From Ornithobacterium rhinotracheale (GTDB lineage: Bacteria; Bacteroidota; Bacteroidia; Flavobacteriales; Weeksellaceae), in contig NZ_CP094846.1 of assembly GCF_022832975.1 (NCBI RefSeq), positions 1,027,501 to 1,091,500 of the forward strand: a stretch of DNA of 64,000 nt, read 5' to 3'. The notes below the pieces were generated by a model that was not told where the DNA came from, did no database searches, and was given only the letters and a program-made list of their open reading frames with translations. Made by a program: the position numbers and the translations under genes. Shown one piece after another: positions 15,613 through 25,362 of the stretch. Numbering within the stretch: the stretch's first letter is position 1; each line of letters starts with the position of its first letter.

Positions 15613-18159
15613 ATGAACGATAATTTTTCACAACGAGTAAAAAATGTGATTGCTTACAGCAAAGAAGAGGCCTTGCGCTTAGGACACGATAGTGTAGGAA
15701 CGGAGCATTTGGTATTGGGCATTTTGCGCGATGGTGATGGGAAAGCCATGCGTTTTTTGCAATCTTTGCAGTACGACACATCTTATATAAGAAATAAAAT
15801 AGAGGAGTTGAATCCTCCAAGAGAAATATTGGATTCTACGCCTAGAAATTTGCAGCTTACTAAACAAGCTGAAAGAGCTCTCAAAACCACTTTTTTAGAG
15901 GCTAAATTAAACCAAAGCAAATCAGTAGATACAGGGCATTTATTGCTTTGTATATTAAGAAATGACAATGATCCTGTAACGCAGACTCTAAATAGATTGG
16001 GCGTAGATTATGATACACTAAAAGAAAGAATGGTAGAAACTCAGTACCCAGATGGAATTTCTGAAATCAGTCCGCGAGCAGAAGCTGGATTTGATGATAA
16101 TGATGAAGAAGCAGGAGCTATCCCAGGAGGTGGTGCTCATCGTCCTGCGGGCGGTGGTGGTGCTCGCCGAGGGGGAAGAGCTGGTGTTACAAAGTCTAAA
16201 ACACCTGTGCTTGATGCCTTCGGTAGAGATTTAACGAATATGGCACAAGATGGAAGGCTAGATCCTGTGATTGGTCGTGAAAAAGAAATTGAGCGTGTTT
16301 CTCAGATTTTAAGCCGTAGAAAAAAGAATAATCCGCTTTTGATTGGAGAGCCAGGAGTGGGTAAATCAGCGATAGCAGAAGGTTTAGCTTTAAGAATTGT
16401 TCAGAAAAAAGTTTCTCGTGTTTTGTACGACAAGCGTGTAATCACACTTGATTTGGCAGGACTTGTGGCGGGAACCAAATATCGTGGGCAGTTTGAGGAG
16501 CGAATGAAAGCCATTATGAATGAATTGGAAAAAAATCAAGACATTATCCTTTTCATAGATGAATTGCACACTATCGTAGGAGCAGGTGGAGCGACTGGTT
16601 CGCTTGATGCTTCAAATATGTTTAAGCCAGCCTTGGCAAGAGGTGAAATTCAATGCATAGGTGCTACAACTTTGAACGAGTATCGTCAATATGTAGAGAA
16701 AGATGGTGCGCTTGAGCGTCGTTTTCAAAAAGTGATGGTGGAGCCAACTACGCCAGAGCAAACTTTGCAAATCTTGGAACAAGTAAAAGACAAATACGAG
16801 GAGCATCATAATGTGAAATATACGCCAGAGGCATTACAAGCCTGTGTGAATTTAACTTCTCGTTACATTACCGATCGTTTCTTGCCAGACAAGGCGATTG
16901 ATGCGATGGACGAAGCGGGTTCTCGTGTGCATATCAAAAATATTCATGTGCCAGAGGATATTTTGTCTTTAGAAAAAGCAATTGAAAAAGCAAAAGAAGA
17001 TAAAGAAGCAGCTGTATCGGCGCAAGATTTTGAGCAAGCAAGCCAATTGAGAGATGAACAAAAAAGACTAACCGATTTGCTCGAACAACGCTACGAGGAA
17101 TGGACTGCTAATAATGAGTCTTCACCAGAAGTGGTAGATGAAGATAATGTTGCCGAAGTGGTTTCTATGATGAGCGGAATCCCTGTACACCGAGTAGCAG
17201 AGGGCGAGATGAAAAAACTTGCTCAAATGGGTGATGTGGTAAAAAGCAAATTAATCGGGCAAGATGAAGCTGTAGAAAAAGTAGTAAAAGCAATTCAGCG
17301 AAATCGAGCAGGATTGAAGGATCCAAATCGCCCAATTGGTTCGTTTATTTTCTTAGGTTCTACAGGAATCGGTAAAACGCAATTGGCGAAAGTTTTAGCC
17401 CGAGAAATTTTTGACTCAGACGATGCTTTAATCCGAATAGATATGAGCGAATACATGGAAAAATTTGCTGTATCTCGTTTGGTGGGAGCACCTCCAGGTT
17501 ATGTAGGTTACGAAGAAGGCGGGCAATTGACAGAGGCAGTTCGCCGCAAGCCATACGCCGTTTTATTACTAGACGAAATAGAAAAAGCACATCCAGATGT
17601 GTTCAATATTTTGTTGCAAATTTTGGACGATGGACATGTTACCGATAGCGTGGGGCGAAAAGTGGATTTCAGAAATACGATTATCATTTTGACTTCAAAC
17701 ATTGGTTCTCGCCAATTGAAAGAGTTTGGTGATGGCGTAGGTTTTGGAACTGCTGCCAAAATGAATTCTGCCGATGAGCGAGCCAAAAGCACTTTGCAAA
17801 ACGCCTTGAAAAAGACATTTGCTCCAGAGTTCTTAAACCGTATCGATGATGTGATTATCTTCAATGCACTTGAGAAAGAGGATATTTTAAGAATCATTGA
17901 TATTGAACTTAGCAAACTGTATGGCTTGGTAAAAGACATGGGCTACGAAGTGGAGTTTAGCCAAGAGGCTAAAGAATTTGTCGCTGAAAAAGGTTTTGAT
18001 AAGGATTATGGTGCAAGACCATTGAAGCGAGCTATTCAAAAGTATATTGAAGACCCAATGGCCGAGAAAATTATTAATTCGGAAATCAAAGAAGGAGATT
18101 CGCTTTTAGTGATATTAAATGAGGCAAAAGATGGTTTAGAAATTACCATAAAATCCTAA
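15613..18159 (+). CDS. clpC: ATP-dependent Clp protease unfoldase subunit ClpC
   Basis: An AAA+ unfoldase that feeds proteins to ClpP or remodels aggregates. The 848-residue protein has two N-terminal Clp repeats (about 1-150), a Gly/Ala/Arg-rich linker (about 170-195) and a first AAA module with GEPGVGKS and IDELHT. A UVR-type coiled-coil M region ([16 protein letters not shown]) and a second AAA module with GSTGIGKT and [11 protein letters not shown] follow. The short M domain separates it from ClpB. The Gly-rich linker stretch is longer and more basic than I would expect. The gene stands alone between two terminators. Confidence 0.95.
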   Translation: MNDNFSQRVKNVIAYSKEEALRLGHDSVGTEHLVLGILRDGDGKAMRFLQSLQYDTSYIRNKIEELNPPREILDSTPRNLQLTKQAERALKTTFLEAKLNQSKSVDTGHLLLCILRNDNDPVTQTLNRLGVDYDTLKERMVETQYPDGISEISPRAEAGFDDNDEEAGAIPGGGAHRPAGGGGARRGGRAGVTKSKTPVLDAFGRDLTNMAQDGRLDPVIGREKEIERVSQILSRRKKNNPLLIGEPGVGKSAIAEGLALRIVQKKVSRVLYDKRVITLDLAGLVAGTKYRGQFEERMKAIMNELEKNQDIILFIDELHTIVGAGGATGSLDASNMFKPALARGEIQCIGATTLNEYRQYVEKDGALERRFQKVMVEPTTPEQTLQILEQVKDKYEEHHNVKYTPEALQACVNLTSRYITDRFLPDKAIDAMDEAGSRVHIKNIHVPEDILSLEKAIEKAKEDKEAAVSAQDFEQASQLRDEQKRLTDLLEQRYEEWTANNESSPEVVDEDNVAEVVSMMSGIPVHRVAEGEMKKLAQMGDVVKSKLIGQDEAVEKVVKAIQRNRAGLKDPNRPIGSFIFLGSTGIGKTQLAKVLAREIFDSDDALIRIDMSEYMEKFAVSRLVGAPPGYVGYEEGGQLTEAVRRKPYAVLLLDEIEKAHPDVFNILLQILDDGHVTDSVGRKVDFRNTIIILTSNIGSRQLKEFGDGVGFGTAAKMNSADERAKSTLQNALKKTFAPEFLNRIDDVIIFNALEKEDILRIIDIELSKLYGLVKDMGYEVEFSQEAKEFVAEKGFDKDYGARPLKRAIQKYIEDPMAEKIINSEIKEGDSLLVILNEAKDGLEITIKS

Positions 18160-18183
18160 TTTTGAAATTTTTGTAAAAAAATA

Positions 18184-18222
18184 AATCCTCTACTGAAACT
18201 AATTCGGTAGAGGGTTTTTTTG
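18184..18222 (+). terminator. Terminator after clpC
   Basis: A 14-bp stem (18184-18197 with 18203-18216, two G-T pairs) followed by a T run, 24 bp past the clpC stop. It could also slow transcription arriving from pit on the other strand. Confidence 0.85.
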
Positions 18223-18236
18223 ATGAATGATAAAGT

Positions 18237-20516
18237 CTATTTGGTGAGTTTTCCTTCTTTATAAATTCTAGCGTAAAGTTTAACAAATCTCGCTGCTACG
18301 GCAACTAAATCTTTTAATTCTAAAAGAATTGTAAAGTATAAAGAGGTGTTTTTAAATCCATATTGTTTATTCATAACCCCATCAATTTGTTCACTTGTAG
18401 CATCTTCTATATCTTGCAAGAAATGTTTTTTCATAATTTGAATTTCGTCTAAATTCTTTTGTGTGAAATCTCTATTATTGATAACATCTTGAAGGAAAGA
18501 AAAATAATGGGCTAATTTATCTTTTATCTTATTTAGATGAGCACATTGTTCTTCAGTCAATGGTTTGTGATTGTTATTTACATGCGTAGTGGCAGAGGTA
18601 ACGATTAAATCAAGACTTTGGAGGATATCTTGCATTAGATCATAAGTCAAAACATACAAGTGTGCAGAAGTTGTTTCATCAGATTTATTTTTCTTGATAA
18701 TTTTAAACAAACCACTTTTTACCATGGCATATTCTTCATGCAACTCGTTTAGAATATCATTAGCCCCTTGTAGTGCTTTTTTGTTTTCTTTTGCAACACC
18801 AATATTAGTAAGCTCAAGAGTTCTTTTTATATCTTTTAGTGCCACAGATACACTTTCTGTAAGGTGGTCCATGGTTTGGCTTAAGTCTTTGTAATTTATA
18901 GCCGTTTTGCTTTCAGAGCGTTTTTTTCTTTTTAAACTGATTTCATGGTGTTTAGAAGATTTGTATATAAGGAAAAGAACCAATAAACACATCACTACAA
19001 TACCATACACACCAGTAAAATACATAACAGTTGCCGAAAGCATAGCCATACAGGTTGCGATAATAGCTGTTAAGAACCAGCCACCAATTACATTCATTAC
19101 ACCAGCTACACGATACACAGCGCTTTCTCTACCCCAGGCTCTGTCGGCAAGCGATGTTCCCATTGCTACCATGAATGATACATAAGTAGTAGAGAGTGGT
19201 AATTTCATACTTGTTGCAGCTGAGATTAATGTAGCAGCTGTAAGCAAGTTTACAGATGCGCGAACTAAATCAAAATGTGCAGCATTTTCGTTATCTTTAA
19301 TAGCGTCTATAGGCGTGAATTTTTCAGATATTTTATCTAAAACACCTTTTGGTGCTATGGCAATAAAACCTTTATTAATTGCAGAAGTTGTATTTACAAG
19401 TGCCCGTGCAAAAAGATTAGGTTTAAAACGCTCATCAATTTCGGATTGAGCCCCAAGATTTACTTCTGTTTCTGTAACGGAGCGGGCTTTTTTAGAAAAC
19501 CATAAAGTCAGAGTCATCACAATACCTGCACCTACTAGTAAGAAATATGGAGTTTCTACTTTTCCAGCCAAGCCTGTCATCAATAGATTTTCGGGTAGCT
19601 CATTGGAGTAATGCCAAATCTCAAAGGATTGCCATCCAGCAATTGGAACTCCTATAAAGTTCACCAAATCATTTCCTGCAAAGGCCATGGCAAGTGAAAA
19701 AGTACCAAATAAAACTACAATTCGCAATGGATTAATATCAAATTTTTGTAAAACAAACATAAGACAAGAGTAGAATACAAAAGCGCCCACCATGTAATAC
19801 ATTATATGAGCCCCCACCTCATTTATTACGCCCTCCATAGCAGGAATATTTTTCATCCCTTTAAACAATAAGAAGTAAGATAGCGCAGTAAAGGCAAGAC
19901 CTGTAAAGATGGAACCAAAGAATTTCATCTTCTTTTGGTATTCAAACGAAAATAAAAATCTTGAAATAAATTGGACAATAGAACCTATCGTAAAGGCAAT
20001 CAAGACGGAAAGTAAAATTCCCATGATGATTTCCCCCGCTTTAGCCCAATTCATAAAACCTACAATCCCCTCTGCAGGATTGTCGTTATTAAACAAATAG
20101 GTCATAGGTAGCTCATTGTGTATTACCTTGATGGTAGCCAAGGCCAATGATGCTCCCAGAATTTCAAATACGATAGAAACCGTAGTTGAGGTAGGCAAAG
20201 CCAGCGTGTTAAAGATATCTAGCAATATGATATCCGTAATCATCACGGCCAAAAAGAGAATCATAATCTCATTGAAATAAAAGTGTTGCGGATTAAAAAT
20301 TCCTTTCCGAGCCACTTCCATCATCCCCCCAGAGGTCATAGCCCCTAGCATAATACCTACACTCGCAATAATCATAATGGTTTTCCATTTTGCTGCCTTC
20401 GAGCCTATTGCAGAGTTTAAAAAATTCACCGCATCATTAGATACACCCACTACAAGGTCAAAAACTGCTAAACAAAATAACAGCCCTACGATAAATACAT
20501 AAATATAATTCTCCAT
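18237..20516 (-). CDS. pit: PiT-family inorganic phosphate transporter with C-terminal helical domain
   Basis: A cation-coupled phosphate permease of the inner membrane, 759 residues, much longer than the ~500 of E. coli PitA. The N-terminal and middle repeats hold the PiT signatures (GVSNDAVNFLNSAIGSKAA near 24-42; AGNDLVNFIGVPIAGW; LPLSTTYVSFM). About 12 membrane helices end near residue 515. The last ~220 residues are soluble and helical, with a PhoU-like look (DLSQTMDHLTESVSVALKDI), and may regulate transport. It has its own -7 element (20538-20545) and is transcribed convergently with clpC. Confidence 0.88.
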   Translation of the reverse strand: MENYIYVFIVGLLFCLAVFDLVVGVSNDAVNFLNSAIGSKAAKWKTIMIIASVGIMLGAMTSGGMMEVARKGIFNPQHFYFNEIMILFLAVMITDIILLDIFNTLALPTSTTVSIVFEILGASLALATIKVIHNELPMTYLFNNDNPAEGIVGFMNWAKAGEIIMGILLSVLIAFTIGSIVQFISRFLFSFEYQKKMKFFGSIFTGLAFTALSYFLLFKGMKNIPAMEGVINEVGAHIMYYMVGAFVFYSCLMFVLQKFDINPLRIVVLFGTFSLAMAFAGNDLVNFIGVPIAGWQSFEIWHYSNELPENLLMTGLAGKVETPYFLLVGAGIVMTLTLWFSKKARSVTETEVNLGAQSEIDERFKPNLFARALVNTTSAINKGFIAIAPKGVLDKISEKFTPIDAIKDNENAAHFDLVRASVNLLTAATLISAATSMKLPLSTTYVSFMVAMGTSLADRAWGRESAVYRVAGVMNVIGGWFLTAIIATCMAMLSATVMYFTGVYGIVVMCLLVLFLIYKSSKHHEISLKRKKRSESKTAINYKDLSQTMDHLTESVSVALKDIKRTLELTNIGVAKENKKALQGANDILNELHEEYAMVKSGLFKIIKKNKSDETTSAHLYVLTYDLMQDILQSLDLIVTSATTHVNNNHKPLTEEQCAHLNKIKDKLAHYFSFLQDVINNRDFTQKNLDEIQIMKKHFLQDIEDATSEQIDGVMNKQYGFKNTSLYFTILLELKDLVAVAARFVKLYARIYKEGKLTK

Positions 20517-20537
20517 AAAATGGTTTTTTATTTAAAG

Positions 20538-20545
20538 CAAAAATA
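20538..20545 (-). promoter_or_regulatory. -7 element of the pit promoter
   Basis: TATTTTTG on the minus strand, an exact TAnnTTTG match 21 bp before the ATG. No paired TTG is seen at standard spacing. Confidence 0.4.
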
Positions 20546-20763
20546 AAATGAATACTTTAAACCATTGTTAAATTAATGTATTCTTTTTGTATGATATTTA
20601 TAAGCTAACTATGAATATTTCTTGTTTTATGTATATAAATAGTTAAAAAATAGCTAAATACCTCTTTTTTGGGAAGCCGAAAATAAGCATGGAAAAATCA
20701 TATTTTTCAGCATTTTGACTAAAAAACATCGCTTTTGGGTATTTTTAAAATTAAAGATTTAAG

Positions 20764-20771
20764 TATATTTG
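20764..20771 (+). promoter_or_regulatory. -7 element of the fabD promoter
   Basis: TATATTTG, an exact -7 match 23 bp before the fabD ATG. The nearest TTG (20735-20737) is 26 bp away, longer than usual. The rest of the 278-bp spacer to pit shows no gene. Confidence 0.5.
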
Positions 20772-20794
20772 AAAAAAATTAAAAACACATTACA

Positions 20795-21670
20795 ATGAAA
20801 GCATATGTATTCCCTGGGCAAGGTGCTCAATTTGTGGGCATGGGAAAAGAATTATACGAATCAAACGAAGCAGCAAAAAAACTATTTGAACAAGCCGATG
20901 AAATTTTAGGTTTTTCGATTTCGGACATTATGTTCAACGGAACACCAGAAGATTTAAAACAAACCAAAGTCACTCAGCCAGCAGTTTTCTTGCACTCTAT
21001 TGCAGCAGCGCAAACGATTGAAGGCTTCAAGCCAGATGCCGTGGCAGGTCATTCCTTAGGCGAATTGTCTGCTTTGGTGGCAGCGCAAGTTTTAGATTTT
21101 GCCGATGGATTGCAATTGGTAGCTAAAAGAGCCAATGCAATGCAAAAAGCTTGCGAGTTGCAAGCAGGAACCATGGCTGCTATTTTAGGCTTAGAAGATG
21201 CTGTGATTGAAAAAGTGTGCCAAGAAACCGAAGGTGTAGCCGTTGCGGCAAATTACAACTGCCCTGGGCAATTAGTGATTTCTGGCGAGGTGCCAGCCGT
21301 AGAAGCCGCGTGCGAAAAGTTGAAAGAAGCAGGCGCAAAGCGTGCCTTGGTTCTACCTGTAGGGGGTGCGTTCCACTCGCCACTTATGGAGCCAGCGAGA
21401 GAAGAATTAAAGGCAGCCATTGAGCGCACTGAATTTAAAAAGCCGATTTGTCCCGTTTATCAAAATGTGGTGGCAAAAGGCGTAACCAATCCCGAAGAAT
21501 TAAAACAAAATTTAATTGCTCAGCTTACTGCACCCGTGAAATGGACACAGACCATTCAACAAATGTTGCAAGATGGCATCACAGAATTTGTGGAAGTGGG
21601 GCCAGGAAAAACTTTGCAAGGCTTGATTAAAAAAGTAGATAGAGCGGCCGAAGTTTCAGGTGTTCAGTAA
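20795..21670 (+). CDS. fabD: Malonyl-CoA:ACP transacylase
   Basis: Transfers the malonyl group from CoA to acyl carrier protein, the entry step of fatty acid elongation. The 291-residue protein starts MKAYVFPGQGAQFVGMGKEL. It carries the acyl-enzyme serine in AVAGHSLGELSAL, an arginine in KRANAMQKA, and the histidine in GGAFHSPLMEPA. Length and motif order are standard. The next gene, a GHMP kinase, begins 10 bp downstream. Confidence 0.96.
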   Translation: MKAYVFPGQGAQFVGMGKELYESNEAAKKLFEQADEILGFSISDIMFNGTPEDLKQTKVTQPAVFLHSIAAAQTIEGFKPDAVAGHSLGELSALVAAQVLDFADGLQLVAKRANAMQKACELQAGTMAAILGLEDAVIEKVCQETEGVAVAANYNCPGQLVISGEVPAVEAACEKLKEAGAKRALVLPVGGAFHSPLMEPAREELKAAIERTEFKKPICPVYQNVVAKGVTNPEELKQNLIAQLTAPVKWTQTIQQMLQDGITEFVEVGPGKTLQGLIKKVDRAAEVSGVQ

Positions 21671-21680
21671 TTTATAAAAA

Positions 21681-22601
21681 ATGGCTAAAAATACATTTTG
21701 CGCACACGGCAAATTATTGCTCACCGCTGAGTATGTGGTACTTGATGGGGCAAAAGCCCTTTGTTTGCCCACGCAAATCGGACAAAATTTGGAAGTTTCT
21801 CCGCTCGGGGAAACTTCTAACTTTTTTGAATGGACAGCGATTTTAAAAAACGGCAAAATTTGGTTTTCAGAGAAATATGTTCAAAAATCGAACGAAATCG
21901 TATTTTTTCCAGATTCCAAACATTCCAAGGAAGGCGTTTTTTTATTAAAGATATTAAACGAAATTTTAGCCTTAAATCCTTCTGTGCAGTTTCAAAATTT
22001 GAGTTTTAAAACGCACTTAGAATTTAATAAAGATTGGGGCTTGGGCTCGAGTTCAACCTTGATAGCTTTGCTTGCGCAATTTGCCGAAGTGAACGCTTAC
22101 GAATTGCTCGAAAAAACCTTTGGTGGCAGTGGCTATGATTTGGCTTGTGCTTTGGCAAAACAGCCCATATTTTACACCCGAAACGGAGTTCAGCCCAAAA
22201 TTGAAATAGTTGATTTTTTCCTAACATTTAAAAATCAATTGTTTTTTGTGTATTTAAACCAAAAACAAAACAGCCGAGAGGGCATTGCGATGTATCGCCA
22301 AAAACCGAAAAACGCAGATTTAATTCAGGCGATTTCGCAGATTTCTGAAAAGGTGGTTTTGGCTCAAGATTTAGAAAGCTTTAATCAGCTTTTGTCTCAG
22401 CATGAAAGTTTGATTTCCAGACAAATAGAAATGCCCTGCGTGCAAGAAAAATTATTTCCCGATTACACACAAGGCATTGTAAAAAGTTTAGGTGCTTGGG
22501 GGGGCGATTTTGTTTTAGTCTCAAGCAAAAATGCTGATTTAGATTATTTTAAACAAAAAGGCTACCACGCCATATTGCCTTATTCTGATTTAATTTTATA
22601 A
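21681..22601 (+). CDS. GHMP-family kinase of the GYDIA/GYDLA type
   Basis: A 306-residue small-molecule kinase. It opens with CAHGKLLLTAEYVVLDGAKAL, similar to mevalonate-type kinases, then has the glycine-rich ATP loop WGLGSSSTLIALLAQ near 118-132 and the motif SGYDLACALA. Bacteroidota with a mevalonate pathway often carry such a 'GYDIA' kinase. A role in isoprenoid precursor synthesis (mevalonate or phosphomevalonate step) is therefore the best inference, but the substrate is not proven by sequence. It is probably co-transcribed with fabD. Its 3' end overlaps, in the opposite direction, the small ORF at 22580-22738. Confidence 0.8.
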   Translation: MAKNTFCAHGKLLLTAEYVVLDGAKALCLPTQIGQNLEVSPLGETSNFFEWTAILKNGKIWFSEKYVQKSNEIVFFPDSKHSKEGVFLLKILNEILALNPSVQFQNLSFKTHLEFNKDWGLGSSSTLIALLAQFAEVNAYELLEKTFGGSGYDLACALAKQPIFYTRNGVQPKIEIVDFFLTFKNQLFFVYLNQKQNSREGIAMYRQKPKNADLIQAISQISEKVVLAQDLESFNQLLSQHESLISRQIEMPCVQEKLFPDYTQGIVKSLGAWGGDFVLVSSKNADLDYFKQKGYHAILPYSDLIL

Positions 22602-22738
22602 TTTAATCTTTGTTTTTTTTCTAAAATCCCAAGAATTGTTGTAATTCCTGAACAGATAACGCACAAGATTTCCCCCCCCCAGTACATCACGGTTATAATC
22701 CCAATCCATTTTAATAATAAGTCTGTTATTTCTCCCAT
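22580..22738 (-). CDS. Small hydrophobic protein with a poly(G) tract in its reading frame
   Basis: An unrecognised 52-residue ORF starting MGEITDLLLKWIGIITVMYW and containing two hydrophobic segments (about 8-19 and 24-38). A run of nine G (C on the plus strand, 22672-22680) lies at codons 20-23. With one more G the protein would instead end NNSWDFRKKTKIKL after 47 residues, which looks at least as natural; with one fewer it stops after about 38. Expression is unproven. It lies between thiL and the GHMP kinase and overlaps the kinase 3' end by 22 bp. It may be a phase-variable membrane peptide or a chance ORF. Confidence 0.4.
   Translation of the reverse strand: MGEITDLLLKWIGIITVMYWGGEILCVICSGITTILGILEKKQRLNYKIKSE
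22672..22680. repeat. Nine-base poly(C)/poly(G) tract
   Basis: Nine consecutive C on the plus strand, striking in this AT-rich DNA. It falls inside the small minus-strand ORF, so a one-base slip would change that protein's C-terminus. Confidence 0.9.
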
Positions 22739-22794
22739 ATTTATAAACTTAGTTGCTTAAATGTAAAATTTTGAAAATTAGGATTTTAAGTGAT

Positions 22795-23874
22795 TTAATC
22801 CTTGTTTTTTTCTAAATTTTCTTTGTATCTTCTAAACGAATCCCAGCCTTGAGAGCTCAATGGCACCTTGGTAGTATTTCCGCGTCCGATGAGGTGATTG
22901 CCTTCAGAAATATTATTGGCAAAACCAATGGTCGTGAAATTAGGATTTGCTTTGATTTTATCAAATTCAGAAAGTGGAAGCGTGAATAGTAATTCATAAT
23001 CTTCGCCACCGTTCAACGCCCCGATGCTGGCATTCATATCAAATTCTTCTCCCGCACTGATTACTTGCTGATCCAGCGGAATTTTTTCTTCGTAAATGGT
23101 AAATCCGACACCACTTTGCTCCGATAAATGGAGCAATTCCGAAGCCAATCCGTCTGAAATATCAATCATCGCTGTCGGTTTTACCTCTAATTTTTTAAAC
23201 AATTCTATGATATCTACTCGAGCCTCTGGTTTTAATTGTCGGCCGATGATGTAATCATACGGTGTTAAATCGGGTTGCACTTGCGGATTCACTTTAAACA
23301 CTTGATTTTCTCTTTCTAAGATTTGCAAACCAAAATAAGCTCCACCCAAATCTCCCGTTACTACGACCAAATCTTGCTCTTTGACACCATCTCGATACAC
23401 CAAATCTTCTTTTTTTGCCTTGCCAATCGCCGTCACACTGATGACCAAGCCGCTGCGAGAGGAAGTGGTGTCGCCGCCTACCAAATCGACTTTATATTTT
23501 TCGCAAGCAAGTAGAATCCCTGCGTACAATTCGTCGATGGCTTCCACTGGAAAACGATCCGAAACCGCAATGGAAACAGTAACTTGCGTAGGCGTCGCAT
23601 TCATGGCACAGATGTCGCTCACATTGGTGGCAATTGCTTTGTAGCCCAAATGCTTAAGCGGTGTATACGCTAAATTAAAATGAACTCCTTCGGTGAGCAT
23701 ATCAGTCGAAACGACCACTTGTTTGTCGCCAAAATCCATTACCGCAGCATCATCGGCAATGCCCTTTTGGGTGCTTTGGTTTTTGATTTTCACACTTTGT
23801 TTAATTCGGTCGATTAAGCCAAATTCACCGATTTCGCTAAGTGGAGTAGTTGGGATATTTTTATCTTCGAGCAT
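22795..23874 (-). CDS. thiL: Thiamine-monophosphate kinase
   Basis: Phosphorylates thiamine monophosphate to the cofactor thiamine diphosphate. The 359-residue protein has the AIRS/PurM-like fold with DDAAVMDFGDKQVVVSTDML (metal and ATP site, about 41-60), VGGDTTSSRSGL, and DISDGLASELLHL. It is the last gene of a long minus-strand series, 18 bp after the histidine kinase. The product feeds ThDP enzymes such as PdhA in this window. Confidence 0.95.
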   Translation of the reverse strand: MLEDKNIPTTPLSEIGEFGLIDRIKQSVKIKNQSTQKGIADDAAVMDFGDKQVVVSTDMLTEGVHFNLAYTPLKHLGYKAIATNVSDICAMNATPTQVTVSIAVSDRFPVEAIDELYAGILLACEKYKVDLVGGDTTSSRSGLVISVTAIGKAKKEDLVYRDGVKEQDLVVVTGDLGGAYFGLQILERENQVFKVNPQVQPDLTPYDYIIGRQLKPEARVDIIELFKKLEVKPTAMIDISDGLASELLHLSEQSGVGFTIYEEKIPLDQQVISAGEEFDMNASIGALNGGEDYELLFTLPLSEFDKIKANPNFTTIGFANNISEGNHLIGRGNTTKVPLSSQGWDSFRRYKENLEKNKD

Positions 23875-23892
23875 AACTTAAAAAATTGATTT

Positions 23893-25362
23893 TTAATGAT
23901 TTTTTTGGGTTAAAGGTAGGCTAATTATGAAGGTAGCCCCTTCGTGTGAGTTGTTTCTAAAACGGATATTTCCACCGTATTCTTCTACGATTTTTTTCAC
24001 CATGGCAAGCCCAAATCCAGAGCCCGAACTTTTGGTAGTGAATTTAGGTTCAAAAATGCGATCGATCAATTCGTCAGAGATTCCTGTTCCGTTGTCGCTC
24101 ACTAGAATATTCACATTTCCATTGTTTTCGCGGATTTTTACTTCTACTTCTGGTGTCCTGCCAAACGGCACAGCTTGCAAGGCATTTTTAACTAAATTGG
24201 TAATCACACGCACCAAATAACTTGAATCAAAATTGATGTACAACGGAGATTCAATTTCTGGCGTATATTTCACAAATTTATCGTCGAACATTTCAAGTGC
24301 CAAAGCAATTTCTTCCACAATATCAATGCTTTCGTCTTTACGCACGGGCATTTTGGCAAAATCGCTAAAGGCTTCGGCAATTCCTGTAATTGTGTCGATT
24401 TGTTTTAGAAGTCCTTTGCAAAGTTCATCGACTTTTTCTTTGTTATCAGGATTGCCTGCTTCAAATTTTCGATTAAAGTTTTGAATTTGTAAACGCATCG
24501 GGGTCAGTGGATTTTTAAGTTCGTGAGCCACTTGCCGAGCCGCTTCGCGCCAAGTTTCTTCGCGTTCAATTTTTAATAATTGTTCCGATTGTTCGTTTAG
24601 TTTTAAAACCATTTCGTTGTAAGAATCCACTAGCACTTTCACCTCATCATTACTATCGTAAAAAATAGGTTTGTTGTGCCCTACCACATGGGTTTGGTTT
24701 AGGCGTTCGGCAATTTCTTTGATTCGGCCCGTTACCGATTTAGAAAGCCACCAAGCGATGAGCCCACCGATAAAAATTACGAAAGCCACCACGGCTAAAA
24801 ATCTTTCAATTAGTAAGAAAAATTCTTGTTTTTGGAACGAGTCGTCGTGCATATACGGCAAACTCAATATCGCAATGGGCCTTTGATTAATATTGTATAA
24901 GTAAGTGTAAACCGTAATATAAGTTTCCTTGTCAGATGTGCGAATATGTTCTACTCGGTCGTTTGAAAGCGAGAGAATACTCATAATTTGCGCGGGTACT
25001 CTTTTGCGTTCTTCAGCTATTTTTGCTTCAGAGGTGAGCGTTAAGTTTCCTTTTAAATCGTATAAATTAATATGAATGTCATTAATGTCTGAAAATTCAA
25101 ATATTTTAGGTTTTAAAACATCAACAATGTTTTTTTCGCTTACTTCTTCGGGATAGTCGGTAATGGCATAGTCAATAGTTTCAATAATGGTTTTCTCTTT
25201 GCGCAACAATCGGTTTTTGTGAAAAGTTTCGGCTGTCTGTTTAAAATGTAAAAACATTAAAAACCCAAGAGTACTCACTGTGAAAATAATAATTATTATC
25301 AAGGATACGAATACTCTAAGCCTGAGCGAAATCCGATTGAAAAGAAAACCCTGCTTGATCAT
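23893..25362 (-). CDS. Membrane sensor histidine kinase
   Basis: A 489-residue two-component sensor. TM1 (about 17-39) and TM2 (about 187-207) bracket a ~145-residue periplasmic region. A HAMP-like segment follows, then a HisKA domain with the phospho-accepting His in ARQVAHELKNPLTPMR. The ATPase domain has the N box NLVKNALQAVP, DNGTGIS and GSGFGLAMVKKIV. It most resembles NtrY-type kinases but has no PAS domain. Its ATG overlaps the ribE stop by four bases, so the two are translationally coupled. No response regulator is encoded nearby; signal and partner are unknown. Confidence 0.9.
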   Translation of the reverse strand: MIKQGFLFNRISLRLRVFVSLIIIIIFTVSTLGFLMFLHFKQTAETFHKNRLLRKEKTIIETIDYAITDYPEEVSEKNIVDVLKPKIFEFSDINDIHINLYDLKGNLTLTSEAKIAEERKRVPAQIMSILSLSNDRVEHIRTSDKETYITVYTYLYNINQRPIAILSLPYMHDDSFQKQEFFLLIERFLAVVAFVIFIGGLIAWWLSKSVTGRIKEIAERLNQTHVVGHNKPIFYDSNDEVKVLVDSYNEMVLKLNEQSEQLLKIEREETWREAARQVAHELKNPLTPMRLQIQNFNRKFEAGNPDNKEKVDELCKGLLKQIDTITGIAEAFSDFAKMPVRKDESIDIVEEIALALEMFDDKFVKYTPEIESPLYINFDSSYLVRVITNLVKNALQAVPFGRTPEVEVKIRENNGNVNILVSDNGTGISDELIDRIFEPKFTTKSSGSGFGLAMVKKIVEEYGGNIRFRNNSHEGATFIISLPLTQKNH

